NCBI RefSeq assembly: GCF_004362055.1
Contig: NZ_SNXB01000003.1
Coordinates: forward strand, 186,001-250,000
Length of the DNA stretch: 64,000 nucleotides
Source: Flavobacterium sp. 245
GTDB lineage: Bacteria; Bacteroidota; Bacteroidia; Flavobacteriales; Flavobacteriaceae
Direction of reading: 5' to 3'
Shown one piece after another: positions 52,478 to 62,062 of this stretch. The notes below the pieces were generated by a model that had not been told where the DNA came from, did no database searches, and worked only from the letters and a program-made list of their open reading frames with translations. Each line of letters opens with the position of its first letter. Within the stretch, counting starts at the first letter, position 1. A program made the translations under genes and the position numbers.

Positions 52478-53971
52478 TTATCTGCGACGGTATGCAACAT
52501 CGATGATTTTGCATAAGCCTTCATATTTACTTGTTAATATTAAATTGCCATTTACCGGAGGAACTGTATAAAGCTCCATAGTGCCCGAAGTTCCATAGCT
52601 ACCAACAATTAATTTCTTGTCTTCGTTTTTTGCCAACTTATTAAAACCAATATAAGTTATTTCTTCAGCACCTTTATTAATCATTAATTTAGCCGATTGG
52701 GTTCCATTATCATATTCATACACTTTACCCCCTACTGCATAAAATAAATATCCTGAATCTGGGCTTACCGCAAATTTTGTTGCTTTATCAAATTCTGGAG
52801 CATTCAAAATTTCTTTGTAATAACTTTGAATCAAACCTTGAGAGAAACGCAATAAATTGTATTTTCCTGTTGAACGATTTTTTAGGACAGCAAAATTTTC
52901 AAAACCATTAAAATTAGAGGTGGTCATGTAAAGTAGATCAGAATCTGTATTATTCCAATCTAAAACTGTCGATGACGGAGTTACAGGAGGCATTGCTGAA
53001 CAGTTTCCTTTTGAATAACTAAAACGGACAAAACTGCGAGTATCATTATTAAAGAATACTGGTGAACCAATTGCACCTTGATTAGAGGCGATAAAAGGGG
53101 CCGCAGAAAAAGTTTTTGTAGCTGTCTCTAATATATTTTGCGGAAGACCGTATTTTATATTGAACACACGATAATAATAATAAATATCTCCTTTGCTGTA
53201 TATAAAATTCTCGCCTGCAGAGCCTGGAGTTTCCATAAAATCAATTCCAAAGTTGGTAGGGAATGAACCTCCTGAAGTTTCATAAGCCAAATTTTGTGTT
53301 TGAGACCACGCAAAAGAATCTGGGTCAAGTCTTGCCGTACCATTTTCTGTAGTGGTAACATAAATTCCGTATATCGAACCAACAGAAACAGCAGCCCCAA
53401 AACAAGAAACTTCAACAGCTTTACCTGTTAATTTTAATGCAGAACCTGAAGCATCCAAAACATCTGTAATAATTCTTGGCTGTGGAATACCTGGTAAAAT
53501 CGAAATCATATCTAAGCGGGCCTTATCTTGTACGTTTCCTATCACTAGCCAGCCTTCATAAATAGCCGAAACTACATTTAGTTCAAATGGTTCTTGCTGC
53601 CAAGTAACTCCTGTAACTTTATCTTTAACAAAATAGTAAACATTATAACTTCCAGGCGCTAATTTTATAACTCCATCCAAGTTTTTAGTCGTTGAGATAA
53701 GTGTTCTTGATTCTAATAAAAGTTTAGAGGGATTAAGCGCTACCCATTCGTAGCTGTAACGATCTGTATTATTGACGTCAACTAAAGTTTCATTCAAATC
53801 AGGAGCAATTTTAAAGTTATCTCCAGTATAAACCGTATAGGATTCTTGAATACCGGTCGCGTGTATTTCATTTATTGCATTATAATTGTAATTCCCTTCA
53901 TCCTCTGCACAGCTATAAGTTAATACCAGCATCAGTGACAGAAGAAATTGAATCTTTATATTTTTTAACAT
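52478..53971 (-). CDS. PKD-like family lipoprotein
   Basis: A 497-residue lipoprotein with signal ending in LVLTYSC. N-terminal PKD-like beta-sandwich domains (about 30-140, with SYEWVALNP and LAPGSYNVYYFVKDKVTG) precede a beta-propeller-like C-terminal part. This family follows SusD and DUF4843 genes in many Bacteroidota clusters, likely as a surface ligand-binding accessory to SusC/D. It is 32 bp after the DUF4843 gene. Confidence 0.85.
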   Translation of the reverse strand: MLKNIKIQFLLSLMLVLTYSCAEDEGNYNYNAINEIHATGIQESYTVYTGDNFKIAPDLNETLVDVNNTDRYSYEWVALNPSKLLLESRTLISTTKNLDGVIKLAPGSYNVYYFVKDKVTGVTWQQEPFELNVVSAIYEGWLVIGNVQDKARLDMISILPGIPQPRIITDVLDASGSALKLTGKAVEVSCFGAAVSVGSIYGIYVTTTENGTARLDPDSFAWSQTQNLAYETSGGSFPTNFGIDFMETPGSAGENFIYSKGDIYYYYRVFNIKYGLPQNILETATKTFSAAPFIASNQGAIGSPVFFNNDTRSFVRFSYSKGNCSAMPPVTPSSTVLDWNNTDSDLLYMTTSNFNGFENFAVLKNRSTGKYNLLRFSQGLIQSYYKEILNAPEFDKATKFAVSPDSGYLFYAVGGKVYEYDNGTQSAKLMINKGAEEITYIGFNKLAKNEDKKLIVGSYGTSGTMELYTVPPVNGNLILTSKYEGLCKIIDVAYRRR

Positions 53972-54003
53972 AATGTTCTGTTTTTAAAATTTATTAAATG
54001 ATT

Positions 54004-54777
54004 TTAAGGAAAGATCATTTCTTTCCCATCTTCTTCATAAATGATGTTGCCCGATGCTTTTTGATCAGCCAGATAACGTTTCATAAAAGCCTGATAGTAC
54101 ACAAAATCAGCAATCGCAAGTCCTGGCCCGCCTAGTTTTTGATTGAAAATTGCCGGATCTAGATGAATCAAATCGCACATCAGGAAAAATTTCTTTGCTG
54201 AAAAAGTACCCAGATAAGGTGCATACCAGCCAATTGGCTGTGTCAGTTTATCATCAAAAGAAAGTTTGAAACTAATAAAGCTTATTTTTTTGTGCGTCAG
54301 GACATTAATTTCCTTGCTCTTCATATCCGTTTTAAATGATTCATTTTCCTCCAAATTTAAAATCAGCAAAAGGCTGTTTTTCTTCATATCGGCAGTTCTT
54401 AAAACCTTGACAGGAAGATCATTTACTACTTTTCCAGCTGGTATTACAAAATCTGCTGGAATTTCAAAATGAGTTCCGGCTACAGCAGTACTTTTTGGAT
54501 CGACAACTACTTTTACTTTTCTGTCAACATCACTAATGTTTCCTTGTACACGAACCGGAATATTATAAGTTTTACCAACAACTTCGGGTTTTTCTAAAGC
54601 AAAAGTAAATCCTGTACTATCTGCTATTGTTGTAGTTGCGCCATCAGAAAGGCCATAAACAGAAGGTGCAAAATAAATACTGTCACTCCCAGAATAAGCC
54701 GCAATTTCCTCCTGTTCACATGACGTAAAGCCTAAAACCGATAAAAACAATATGCTTAAAATCAATATTTTTTTCAT
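54004..54777 (-). CDS. DUF4843 surface lipoprotein
   Basis: A lipoprotein of about 257 residues, signal MKKILILSILFLSVLGFTSC. It has a Calx-beta/DUF4843-like beta-sandwich with GKTYNIPVRVQGNISDVDR and AGTHFEIPADFVIPAGK. I chose the ATG at 54777, which gives the lipoprotein signal; an upstream start would overlap susD. DUF4843 proteins are known as SusC/D-associated surface proteins of unknown ligand. It begins 17 bp after susD. Confidence 0.87.
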   Translation of the reverse strand: MKKILILSILFLSVLGFTSCEQEEIAAYSGSDSIYFAPSVYGLSDGATTTIADSTGFTFALEKPEVVGKTYNIPVRVQGNISDVDRKVKVVVDPKSTAVAGTHFEIPADFVIPAGKVVNDLPVKVLRTADMKKNSLLLILNLEENESFKTDMKSKEINVLTHKKISFISFKLSFDDKLTQPIGWYAPYLGTFSAKKFFLMCDLIHLDPAIFNQKLGGPGLAIADFVYYQAFMKRYLADQKASGNIIYEEDGKEMIFP

Positions 54778-54793
54778 GATATTTTGTTTTAAA

Positions 54794-56239
54794 TTATTGG
54801 AAATTAACTTCAATTTCCGGTAATGGCACAACATATTGAAGTGCTCCCATAGTTACGTTTCCAGAAGCCGCTGAGCCGTTAGGAATTGTAGCACTGTTTA
54901 TTCTTTTGTAGTAAAAGAACAGCTGTCCCTCGCCAATAAACTCTTTTTTGTACTCTTTTGTAACTTCTGTAGTAACATTTGCCGTCGCTGCTAAATTGGT
55001 CAAACCACGGTTAAAGCGCAGTGTATTTAAAAAAGCGATTCCATCTGCTGGTACTGGCGCTGTTTCTGCCGCAATCAAGTACATTTCTGAAAGTCTAAAC
55101 ATAGGAATCTGAAGACGGAAAAGCTTTTCTTTGTTCGTTACATCTTCATATTTATAAAATGTTTTTTGTGTTTTTCCTCCAACAACTGGAACTTTCCAGC
55201 TTGGCAGACTTCTATAATCATTATCATTTGATTCAAAAACAGCTGTTAATCTGCTTAATAATGGAGAATAAATAGATCCATCTGGTAAATTGTAATCGAA
55301 TAATAATTTTTGTTTTTGATATAAAGTATAATCACTTAAAGCAAAGAAGTTTTCAGATGAAAAAATACGATCAGGATTTGCAGCATTTGTGGCTTCTAAA
55401 AACGGTGTCCATGGAAAAAATGTCGTCGATTTAGTAAAATTAATTACTTCGTTTGCTAGCGCAGATGCACCCGCTTTATCTCCAGAATATAATAATACAC
55501 GAGCTTTAAGACATTTTACTGCCAAATAATTCATACGCAAACCTCTATTTGCAGAATAATACGGATTAGCATCAAAATCAGTTGTACCTTTATATTTTCC
55601 TGAAGTTAGAATTGGATCTTTTTGAAGCAATTCTAAAGCTTTGTCTAAATCAGCCAGAATTTTAGCAACAGCATCTTTTGCAGAAATCAACGGCTGATTT
55701 GCTGTAACAGCTGTGTCGTAATAAGGAATTGCAGGAAGAGAAGGATCAACTTTATAAATTGGTCCGTACAAACGCAACATATCAAAATGAAGCATTGCTC
55801 TAATACCGTATGTCTCACCTTTTAGAAGATCGGCTTTTTCTTTTGATACAATCCCTGCATGTTCGTCCATGCTTTCTAAAAATTTATTGGCATACAAAAT
55901 CGTTTTATATCCTGTTTCCCAAATATCAGAAAATATAGACTTAGGGTGGCTTTCTGTATAAGCATAGGATGCAATTCTACTTTTAGTACTATTGTTGGTC
56001 ATATTATACTGTTGACCTAAAATTTCAACAGCATCCATTGTAAGCTGTTTTCCATAAAGATCATCATTTACCAAACTTAAATAAAGTCCGTTATGCACAT
56101 TTTGCATTCCGGCTTCATTCTCAAATATTTGATTTTCTAAAATTTTATCCTGAGGCGTTACATCCAAGAAATCACTGCAGCCTGCAGCTGAAAATGAAAT
56201 CAAGATGATCAGTGCTATTTTATTTAAATACTGTTTCAT
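54794..56239 (-). CDS. susD: SusD/RagB-family nutrient-binding lipoprotein
   Basis: Surface lipoprotein that closes over SusC like a lid and captures the substrate. It has 481 residues with a lipobox in SFSAAGC followed by SDFLDVTPQDK, the usual SusD start. An N-terminal TPR-type part contains NDLYGKQLTMD, and the C-terminal FRLSEMYLIAAET is the family signature. It is 10 bp after susC. The name susD denotes the family only; no starch-specific features are seen. Confidence 0.95.
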   Translation of the reverse strand: MKQYLNKIALIILISFSAAGCSDFLDVTPQDKILENQIFENEAGMQNVHNGLYLSLVNDDLYGKQLTMDAVEILGQQYNMTNNSTKSRIASYAYTESHPKSIFSDIWETGYKTILYANKFLESMDEHAGIVSKEKADLLKGETYGIRAMLHFDMLRLYGPIYKVDPSLPAIPYYDTAVTANQPLISAKDAVAKILADLDKALELLQKDPILTSGKYKGTTDFDANPYYSANRGLRMNYLAVKCLKARVLLYSGDKAGASALANEVINFTKSTTFFPWTPFLEATNAANPDRIFSSENFFALSDYTLYQKQKLLFDYNLPDGSIYSPLLSRLTAVFESNDNDYRSLPSWKVPVVGGKTQKTFYKYEDVTNKEKLFRLQIPMFRLSEMYLIAAETAPVPADGIAFLNTLRFNRGLTNLAATANVTTEVTKEYKKEFIGEGQLFFYYKRINSATIPNGSAASGNVTMGALQYVVPLPEIEVNFQ

Positions 56240-56249
56240 AATTGCTGTA

Positions 56250-59200
56250 TTAAAATGATACGTTTAGACTTAAAGAATAAATTCTTGAAAATGGATACTC
56301 AATCCCTCGCTCCGTTTTTATGGTAGAAACTCTAAAAAACTCATTTGCGTAAGCATTGAATCCTAAACCAGCTAATCCAGATTTATTAAGCCAAGCTTTA
56401 TTGGTTACACGGTATCCTAAACGAAGTGACTCTCCTGATATATAATCTGCTTTTTGAATAAATCGAGAAGAAATTGGTGTATTATTTGTTAAGCTGATAG
56501 CCTTAAATTGCGCCATTTGTCCTGGAGTTGTCCAACGGTCTGTAAAGGCTCTGGCGTCTTGATTATCAAAAATATTACTTGAACTGATATTTTCAACTTT
56601 GTCATATAAAGCAGTATTAAATTGATCTGCTCCAAAACTGTAGCGAATGAATACTCCTAAACTGAAGTTTTGATAGTTAACGCTTGTAGAAAAAACACCG
56701 GTTGCAATTTCTCTTGAATTCCCCATGATTCTTTCATCATTTTTATCTAAAATAAATGTAGTTTCTCCGTTTTTCTTCAAGAAAACTTCTCTTCCTGTCG
56801 CAGGATCAATTCCTAATGAAGGTACTGCCCAAAGATCATTTGTACTGGCTCCATCATAAAATCTTGTTAGACTGGTTGTTTTTTTGGCAGCATCATTTAA
56901 TGAAGCCAAAGCATTATTAAAACCTCCTAATTCATTTTCGTTTGTAGTTGCTGTTAATCCAACTCCCCAATAAAAATTAGCTTTAGCATTATTTATAATA
57001 GTGTAATTAGCTTTAAGTTCTAAACCTTGAGTTGTTATATAACCAATGTTTAACGGATAAGCAGTAACTCCTGTTGAAGCGGCAAGATCGATTGCAACAA
57101 TCTGTGGTGAAGTTCGGCGTCTGTAAGCTCCAAAAGTCGCTGTCAATCTGTTTCTAAACATTGCCAAATCTAATCCTAAAGACAAATCTTTTGTTTTTTG
57201 AGCCTCTAAATTAATGTTAGCCAATTGCGAAACATTTAATCCGGCGCCAAAAATATTGGTATTAGGATCGTAAGTATAAATATCATGAGAAGCGAATCCT
57301 ATAAGATTTTGATTTCCGGTCTGACCAAAGTTTGCACGAAGTTTCAAGATATTAACGATATCCTCGTTCATGTTAAATTCGTAGTTCATATTCCATCCAA
57401 TACCAATACCATAATAAGGAGAATATTTTTTATTTGTTCCAAAATTGGTTGCTCCAGATATTGTTTGAGTTAAATCAAGCAAATATTTTCTGTTGTAAGC
57501 ATAATTCAGCTGATTTGTTAAATCAATACTTCGGATCGTTTCATTATAACTTCCTGGTTTTGAATTTGCTTCAAATCCAAAAGCAAAATTAGGATTACCT
57601 GCAACTCCCAATGGAAATCCTCTTAAAACAGAACTATACGTTTCGTAGCTTGTTTCTAAAGCTGAAGCTCTAATGGTGTAATTAACAGAGTGAACATTAT
57701 TAAAAACATTATAATAGGTTCCACCAATATTTCCATTCCATTTATTGGTCAAATAATCTTTTCTTTCATAACTTCCTTTTTCTGTTGGAATGTCTGAAAT
57801 AAATTCTGTGTTATCTGGTGAAACGAATTTAGTCGATGTTGACTGCAATCTGGAAACTGATATTGCTGCAGTTGTTTTAATATGAGGATTAATATCGTAG
57901 TTAATAGCAAAATTGTTAGTGAAATTAAAATCAACACTTTTGTCATAACTATTTAAAAGAACATTATACAAAGGATTTTCTTCCTGATTTACGTAATTAT
58001 TTACAATCGGATTTCCTACTGGTGTATTAGTTCCGTCTAAATAACGCGTTACTGCTCCATTTTCATTTTGTTTTTCATAATACGGACTCGCTTTTGCCCA
58101 AGTAGAGAAGGAACCATAAGGCGATTCTTGATTATTTCCTCCAGAAATAAAGAAGTTATTATTAAAACTTACTTTTTTCTTTCTATAAATCAAATTTGCA
58201 TTATATCCCCAAGTATCATGTTCAGAACCTTTCATAGTTCCTGATAAAGATTTGTAATTTCCTGCAAGATTAAATCTAAACTCGTCAGAACCTCCACCAA
58301 TTGATAAACTGTGTCCAGATGTAATTCCCATTTGGATAGGTTCGTTCAGCCAATACGTATCAACCCCGCGGCGCACATCAGCCAAACGTTTGTTATATAC
58401 TTGATCCCAATTAAATTGTTGTTCATAATTACCAAGACGCGGTACCACATAAGCTTTAGAAAGTCTTTCGAATTCTAATTTCTGCTCCGCATTCATTAAA
58501 TTGTAAACACTTAAATCTGCCAATTCATAAGATGAATTATAGACATAAGAAATTTGTAATTTTCCTGCAACTGGTTTATTTGTTTCAATAACTACAACTC
58601 CATTTGCAGAACGTGAACCGTATAATGCTGTAGAAGCGGCGTCTTTAAGAAGCGTAATATTGGCAATTCTGTTAATATCTAAATCTACAACCTGTTGTAA
58701 TGTTGTTGGAAATCCGTCCAAAATAAACAAAGGTTGGTTTGGGTCTTCTTTAAAACGATCATTAACCTGATTTACAGATAAACTTGTCTGCCCTCTCACC
58801 TCGATAACTGGCAAAACATTTGGGTTTGAACCTGCAATATTATTGTTCAAAACCATAAAAGAAGGATCTAAAGTTTTTAAGGCCTGAACAACGTTTTGTG
58901 TCGAAACTTGTCTTAATTCTTCTCCTTTATAAGTAGAAACAGCTCCTGTAATTAATTCTTTTTTACGAACTGTAACCCCAGTATTAATTACTACTCCACC
59001 AAGTTCTTTGGTTTGTTGTTCTAAGATAACATTAATAACTTTTCTTTTATTAACAGTTATTATCTGTGCAGTATGTCCAATATAGGTAAACAAAATTTGC
59101 CCGTCTTCTGGAGCTGTAATTACATATTTTCCATCAAAATCAGTCTGTGTGGCCACATTACTCCCCTTTACTTTTATGTTTACGCCAGGCAGGGGTTCTT

Positions 59201-59636
59201 TTTTTTCATTGGTAACAATACCTCTAATTTCAATATTTTTAGATTGCAGTACTACAACTTTCTCAACCGGAATTTCTTTTACTACAATTGTATTTCCATT
59301 TGCAAAACTGAAATTAAAATTTTTGCTGGGAAAACTGGCTTCCAGCAAATCATTCACTTTAATTTTTCCTTTTTTTAAATGTACTTTAGGTAATTTTTTA
59401 AATAAATCTTCCTGATAAATAAACGTATAATCTGTCTGCTGCTTGATAATGTCAAAAACTTCATCGACAGATACTGTTTTATCAGAAGCAATTACAACTT
59501 TTGTGTTTTGCGAAAATAGATTTAAGGGAGAAAAACCAAAAATTGTCGTACAAAACAAGAAGATAAAAGTTCTCATAATGTTAATAATTAGCCTATTTCT
59601 AATATAGAAATAGGCACTGGTTAATTTAAATTTCAT
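56250..59636 (-). CDS. susC: SusC/RagA TonB-dependent transporter with STN domain
   Basis: Outer-membrane importer of 1128 residues. A secretin/TonB N-terminal (STN) domain (about 45-125, with DEVFDIIKQQTDYTFIYQED) signals to FecR. A carboxypeptidase-like regulatory domain follows (RGIVTNEKKEPLPGVNIKVKG), then the plug (GVVINTGVTVRKKELITG, LYGSRSANGVVVIETNK) and a 22-strand barrel ending in aromatic F. A second start at 59576 (MRTFIFLFCTT) gives a compact signal peptide; the one at 59636 adds 20 residues across a hairpin at 59591-59615. I keep the longer form with doubt about the start. Confidence 0.93.
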   Translation of the reverse strand: MKFKLTSAYFYIRNRLIINIMRTFIFLFCTTIFGFSPLNLFSQNTKVVIASDKTVSVDEVFDIIKQQTDYTFIYQEDLFKKLPKVHLKKGKIKVNDLLEASFPSKNFNFSFANGNTIVVKEIPVEKVVVLQSKNIEIRGIVTNEKKEPLPGVNIKVKGSNVATQTDFDGKYVITAPEDGQILFTYIGHTAQIITVNKRKVINVILEQQTKELGGVVINTGVTVRKKELITGAVSTYKGEELRQVSTQNVVQALKTLDPSFMVLNNNIAGSNPNVLPVIEVRGQTSLSVNQVNDRFKEDPNQPLFILDGFPTTLQQVVDLDINRIANITLLKDAASTALYGSRSANGVVVIETNKPVAGKLQISYVYNSSYELADLSVYNLMNAEQKLEFERLSKAYVVPRLGNYEQQFNWDQVYNKRLADVRRGVDTYWLNEPIQMGITSGHSLSIGGGSDEFRFNLAGNYKSLSGTMKGSEHDTWGYNANLIYRKKKVSFNNNFFISGGNNQESPYGSFSTWAKASPYYEKQNENGAVTRYLDGTNTPVGNPIVNNYVNQEENPLYNVLLNSYDKSVDFNFTNNFAINYDINPHIKTTAAISVSRLQSTSTKFVSPDNTEFISDIPTEKGSYERKDYLTNKWNGNIGGTYYNVFNNVHSVNYTIRASALETSYETYSSVLRGFPLGVAGNPNFAFGFEANSKPGSYNETIRSIDLTNQLNYAYNRKYLLDLTQTISGATNFGTNKKYSPYYGIGIGWNMNYEFNMNEDIVNILKLRANFGQTGNQNLIGFASHDIYTYDPNTNIFGAGLNVSQLANINLEAQKTKDLSLGLDLAMFRNRLTATFGAYRRRTSPQIVAIDLAASTGVTAYPLNIGYITTQGLELKANYTIINNAKANFYWGVGLTATTNENELGGFNNALASLNDAAKKTTSLTRFYDGASTNDLWAVPSLGIDPATGREVFLKKNGETTFILDKNDERIMGNSREIATGVFSTSVNYQNFSLGVFIRYSFGADQFNTALYDKVENISSSNIFDNQDARAFTDRWTTPGQMAQFKAISLTNNTPISSRFIQKADYISGESLRLGYRVTNKAWLNKSGLAGLGFNAYANEFFRVSTIKTERGIEYPFSRIYSLSLNVSF
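59591..59615. promoter_or_regulatory. Perfect hairpin at the susC translation start
   Basis: GCCTATTTCTA and TAGAAATAGGC pair perfectly around three bases. It lies between the two candidate susC starts (59636 and 59576). If 59576 is the true start, it is a leader hairpin 15 bases upstream of the ATG that could control translation. Confidence 0.5.
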
Positions 59637-59744
59637 AAATTTACATGTTAATTGGTTGGTTGTTAAAAATGATTAATTGATTAATACACAGAAAGGGATG
59701 AAGTGCGGTACGGTGAGAGGTCTGAACTTTAATCCCTTTTCTTT

Positions 59745-60890
59745 TTATTTTATTATAATCTTATTGTCTTTTTTCTCATAGGCATTAATGAAATTAATAT
59801 TCTTGATTGTCGTCAATATGTCTTCTAATTTTTGATTTTTATTCAAAACTCCATTAAATTTTACATTCCCAAGAGCTGGATCAGCAAATTCAATATCAGT
59901 ATCATACCATCTTGACAATACTTTTGCTATATCTTTTAAAGGCATTCCTTTAAAAACAAACAAACCTTTTCTCCATGAAATTTCATTGTAAACATCTACT
60001 TCAGAAATTGCAATATGATCATTGCTCTTACTAATGCGAGATTGTTCATTTGGTGCTAAAATTTCTTTATTAGTAACATTGCTCACAGCCACTTTTCCTT
60101 TTACCAATGTGGTGTAAATTGTGCTTTCGTCTTTATAGGCCTTGATATTGAATTCAGTACCAATAACTTCAACATTTTGCATTTGCGTTTTTACCTTAAA
60201 CTTAGAGCCTTTATGTTTTGTGCTTGGCGACACTTCAAAATAAGCTTCTCCGTAAACAAGCTCAACTTGCCTGGTTTCTCCATCAACAAAAGCAACCGGA
60301 TATTTTAACTGCGATTCAGAGTTCAGCCAAACTCTTGTACTATCTGCCAGCTGTACAAAAAACTGTCCTCCTCTGGGAATCGTTAAAAAATTATTTGCTA
60401 TTCCTGCAGGATTATTTTTAGCATTGTAAATTAATTTTTCTCCATTGCTGGATGCATTTCCAGTTGCATACCCTTTTCCTTTTTCTAATGTAATAACAGA
60501 ACCGTCTTCTAAAGTCAAAGTGGCTTTATCGGTTCCAATTAAAATATTTTTATTTGCAATAGCAGGAATATTGTTTTTTGCATTTTTGGCTGTATTGAAT
60601 AATAACGTAATTGAAATCAACATAGCGACCGATGCTGCAACCGCAACTCTAAAACTTGTTCTGGTATAAAAAGGCCTTAGCGGAATAACTTCTGTTTCGC
60701 CAGCTTTTATCGCTGTCTGAATTCTGTGAAGCATTTTATTCTGAATTTCTTCTTTAGACCCTAAGCTTTCATCCCATTCTTCAGAAGTTTGAAAACTTTC
60801 GTAAAAATGAAGTAATTTTTTACTCTCCTCCCGATTAGTATCACCAGAAAGATATCTGTTTAATAACGTTAAGAATTCTTCTTTTTTCAT
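59745..60890 (-). CDS. FecR-family anti-sigma factor
   Basis: A 381-residue inner-membrane regulator. The cytoplasmic N-terminus (about 1-75) would bind the sigma factor. One membrane helix (about 82-104, VAVAASVAMLISITLLF) follows, then a periplasmic FecR domain (about 170-280, with IPRGGQFFVQLADSTRVWL) and a DUF4974 C-terminus that contacts the STN domain of SusC (KDIAKVLSRWYDTDIEF). The presence of an STN domain in SusC completes a trans-envelope signalling chain. Confidence 0.95.
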   Translation of the reverse strand: MKKEEFLTLLNRYLSGDTNREESKKLLHFYESFQTSEEWDESLGSKEEIQNKMLHRIQTAIKAGETEVIPLRPFYTRTSFRVAVAASVAMLISITLLFNTAKNAKNNIPAIANKNILIGTDKATLTLEDGSVITLEKGKGYATGNASSNGEKLIYNAKNNPAGIANNFLTIPRGGQFFVQLADSTRVWLNSESQLKYPVAFVDGETRQVELVYGEAYFEVSPSTKHKGSKFKVKTQMQNVEVIGTEFNIKAYKDESTIYTTLVKGKVAVSNVTNKEILAPNEQSRISKSNDHIAISEVDVYNEISWRKGLFVFKGMPLKDIAKVLSRWYDTDIEFADPALGNVKFNGVLNKNQKLEDILTTIKNINFINAYEKKDNKIIIK

Positions 60891-61060
60891 TTTTTTTAAT
60901 ATTAATGCGGGAGTATATTAAGTAAGTATCTAAAAAGACATTTACCCCCTAGTCAAAATTGTATTTTTTTTTGTTTTTTCTACTTTTTTAAGAAAAGCCC
61001 CGTTGTATAAGAGAAAATTCAGGGCTATAGACTTATAATCGGCAATCATTTTAAGACTTT

Positions 61061-61651
61061 CTATAAATTTTTAGAAAGCCATAAAACCATTGCAACGCCT
61101 AATGAATTTCCCATTGACAAACGAATGGTGTGAAGCGCTTTTGTGATATGATTTTCGACTGTTTTGGTTGAGATGTTAAGACGCTCGCCAATTTCTTTGT
61201 GGCTCAACTGTTCTTCTCTGCTAAGTTTATAAACGGCTTGACATTTCTCGGGAAGTGTTTCGATAATTAAATTGAGCTGCTGCACTAATTCCTCATGCAT
61301 CAACTCTGTCTCTGGCGTTGTATGCTGAAAACGTTTTTCTAAATCATCAAAAAGTTCGACTTTAACTTTGTCTTTATTTTTTCTCAGATGATTAAAAACC
61401 TGATAACGTGCAGAGGCGTACATATATCCTTTTAAAGAAATATGAATTTCTAATTTTTCACGGTTTGTCCAGATATTCAAAAATATATCCTGAATAATAT
61501 CCTCGCACAATTCTTTGTCTTTAATCACATTATAAGCCGACATGAACAATGCTTGCCAAAAAGTATTATACAATTCTGTCAAAGCCGATTCATCTCCACT
61601 GCGAAGACGATCGATTAAAATTTTATCCTGATTTAATGCGGGTAACGACAA
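61061..61651 (-). CDS. ECF-type RNA polymerase sigma factor
   Basis: A 196-residue sigma-70 factor of the Bacteroidota FecI-like group. Region 2 spans about 20-90, with DIIQDIFLNIWTNREKL and GYMYASARYQVFNHLRK. Region 4 is about 125-175, with LPEKCQAVYKLSREEQLSHKE and the HTH ISTKTVENHITKAL. It ends in a hydrophobic tail as usual. Gene order sigma, FecR, SusC, SusD fits direct control of the cluster. The 170-bp gap before fecR has a weak GC stem (60996-61026) followed by T residues on the minus strand, so fecR may have its own promoter. Confidence 0.95.
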   Translation of the reverse strand: MSLPALNQDKILIDRLRSGDESALTELYNTFWQALFMSAYNVIKDKELCEDIIQDIFLNIWTNREKLEIHISLKGYMYASARYQVFNHLRKNKDKVKVELFDDLEKRFQHTTPETELMHEELVQQLNLIIETLPEKCQAVYKLSREEQLSHKEIGERLNISTKTVENHITKALHTIRLSMGNSLGVAMVLWLSKNL

Positions 61652-61852
61652 TTTTTTGGCTTTTGAGAAATTGAATAATTCGCAACAAACTTAATAATAT
61701 TATCCAATAATCCTAATTTGGTCTTTTCTATATTATTCATTTGCAAACATTAAATTATTCTTACAAAAAACTTTTTTACTTAAAAATTTGATAATCTTGA
61801 ATGCTTTATAATCTCAAAAATTTGACATTACATAATTTTTTACAGTATAAAA

Positions 61853-62014
61853 ATGGATTTAGCAAATAGACCGATTTTACTAAAAAAACTGATTTTTATG
61901 AATTATTTCCAAAATGCCGTAGCCAAATTCTTAGATCATAAATTTGAAAAAACCGATCTCAATAAATTAATTAAAAAAGCTTTAGTTCCAATTTTGATGC
62001 TCCCGATGTTGTAA
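61853..62014 (+). CDS. Possible small protein gene (53 residues)
   Basis: An open frame from ATG 61853 to TAA 62014, with a second ATG at 61898 that would give 38 residues. The product is basic with a hydrophobic end (LVPILMLPML). It lies in the otherwise gene-free stretch 61652-62062 and ends just before the nrdA terminator. I see no clear ribosome-binding site and recognise no family; it may not be translated. Confidence 0.25.
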   Translation: MDLANRPILLKKLIFMNYFQNAVAKFLDHKFEKTDLNKLIKKALVPILMLPML

Positions 62015-62029
62015 TTTTTAAGCAAAAAA

Positions 62030-62058
62030 AAAAATCGGAAGAAACACTTCCGATTTTT
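62030..62058 (-). terminator. Terminator after nrdA
   Basis: AAAAATCGGAAG (62030-62041) and CTTCCGATTTTT (62047-62058) pair around five bases; on the minus strand a long T run follows. It begins 5 bp beyond the nrdA stop. Confidence 0.9.
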
Positions 62059-62062
62059 ATAT

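Noticed and set aside
45813-61651. Polysaccharide utilisation locus
   Set aside because: SusC and SusD are present, but no glycoside hydrolase, polysaccharide lyase or carbohydrate esterase is encoded; the enzymes are peptidases and thioredoxins.
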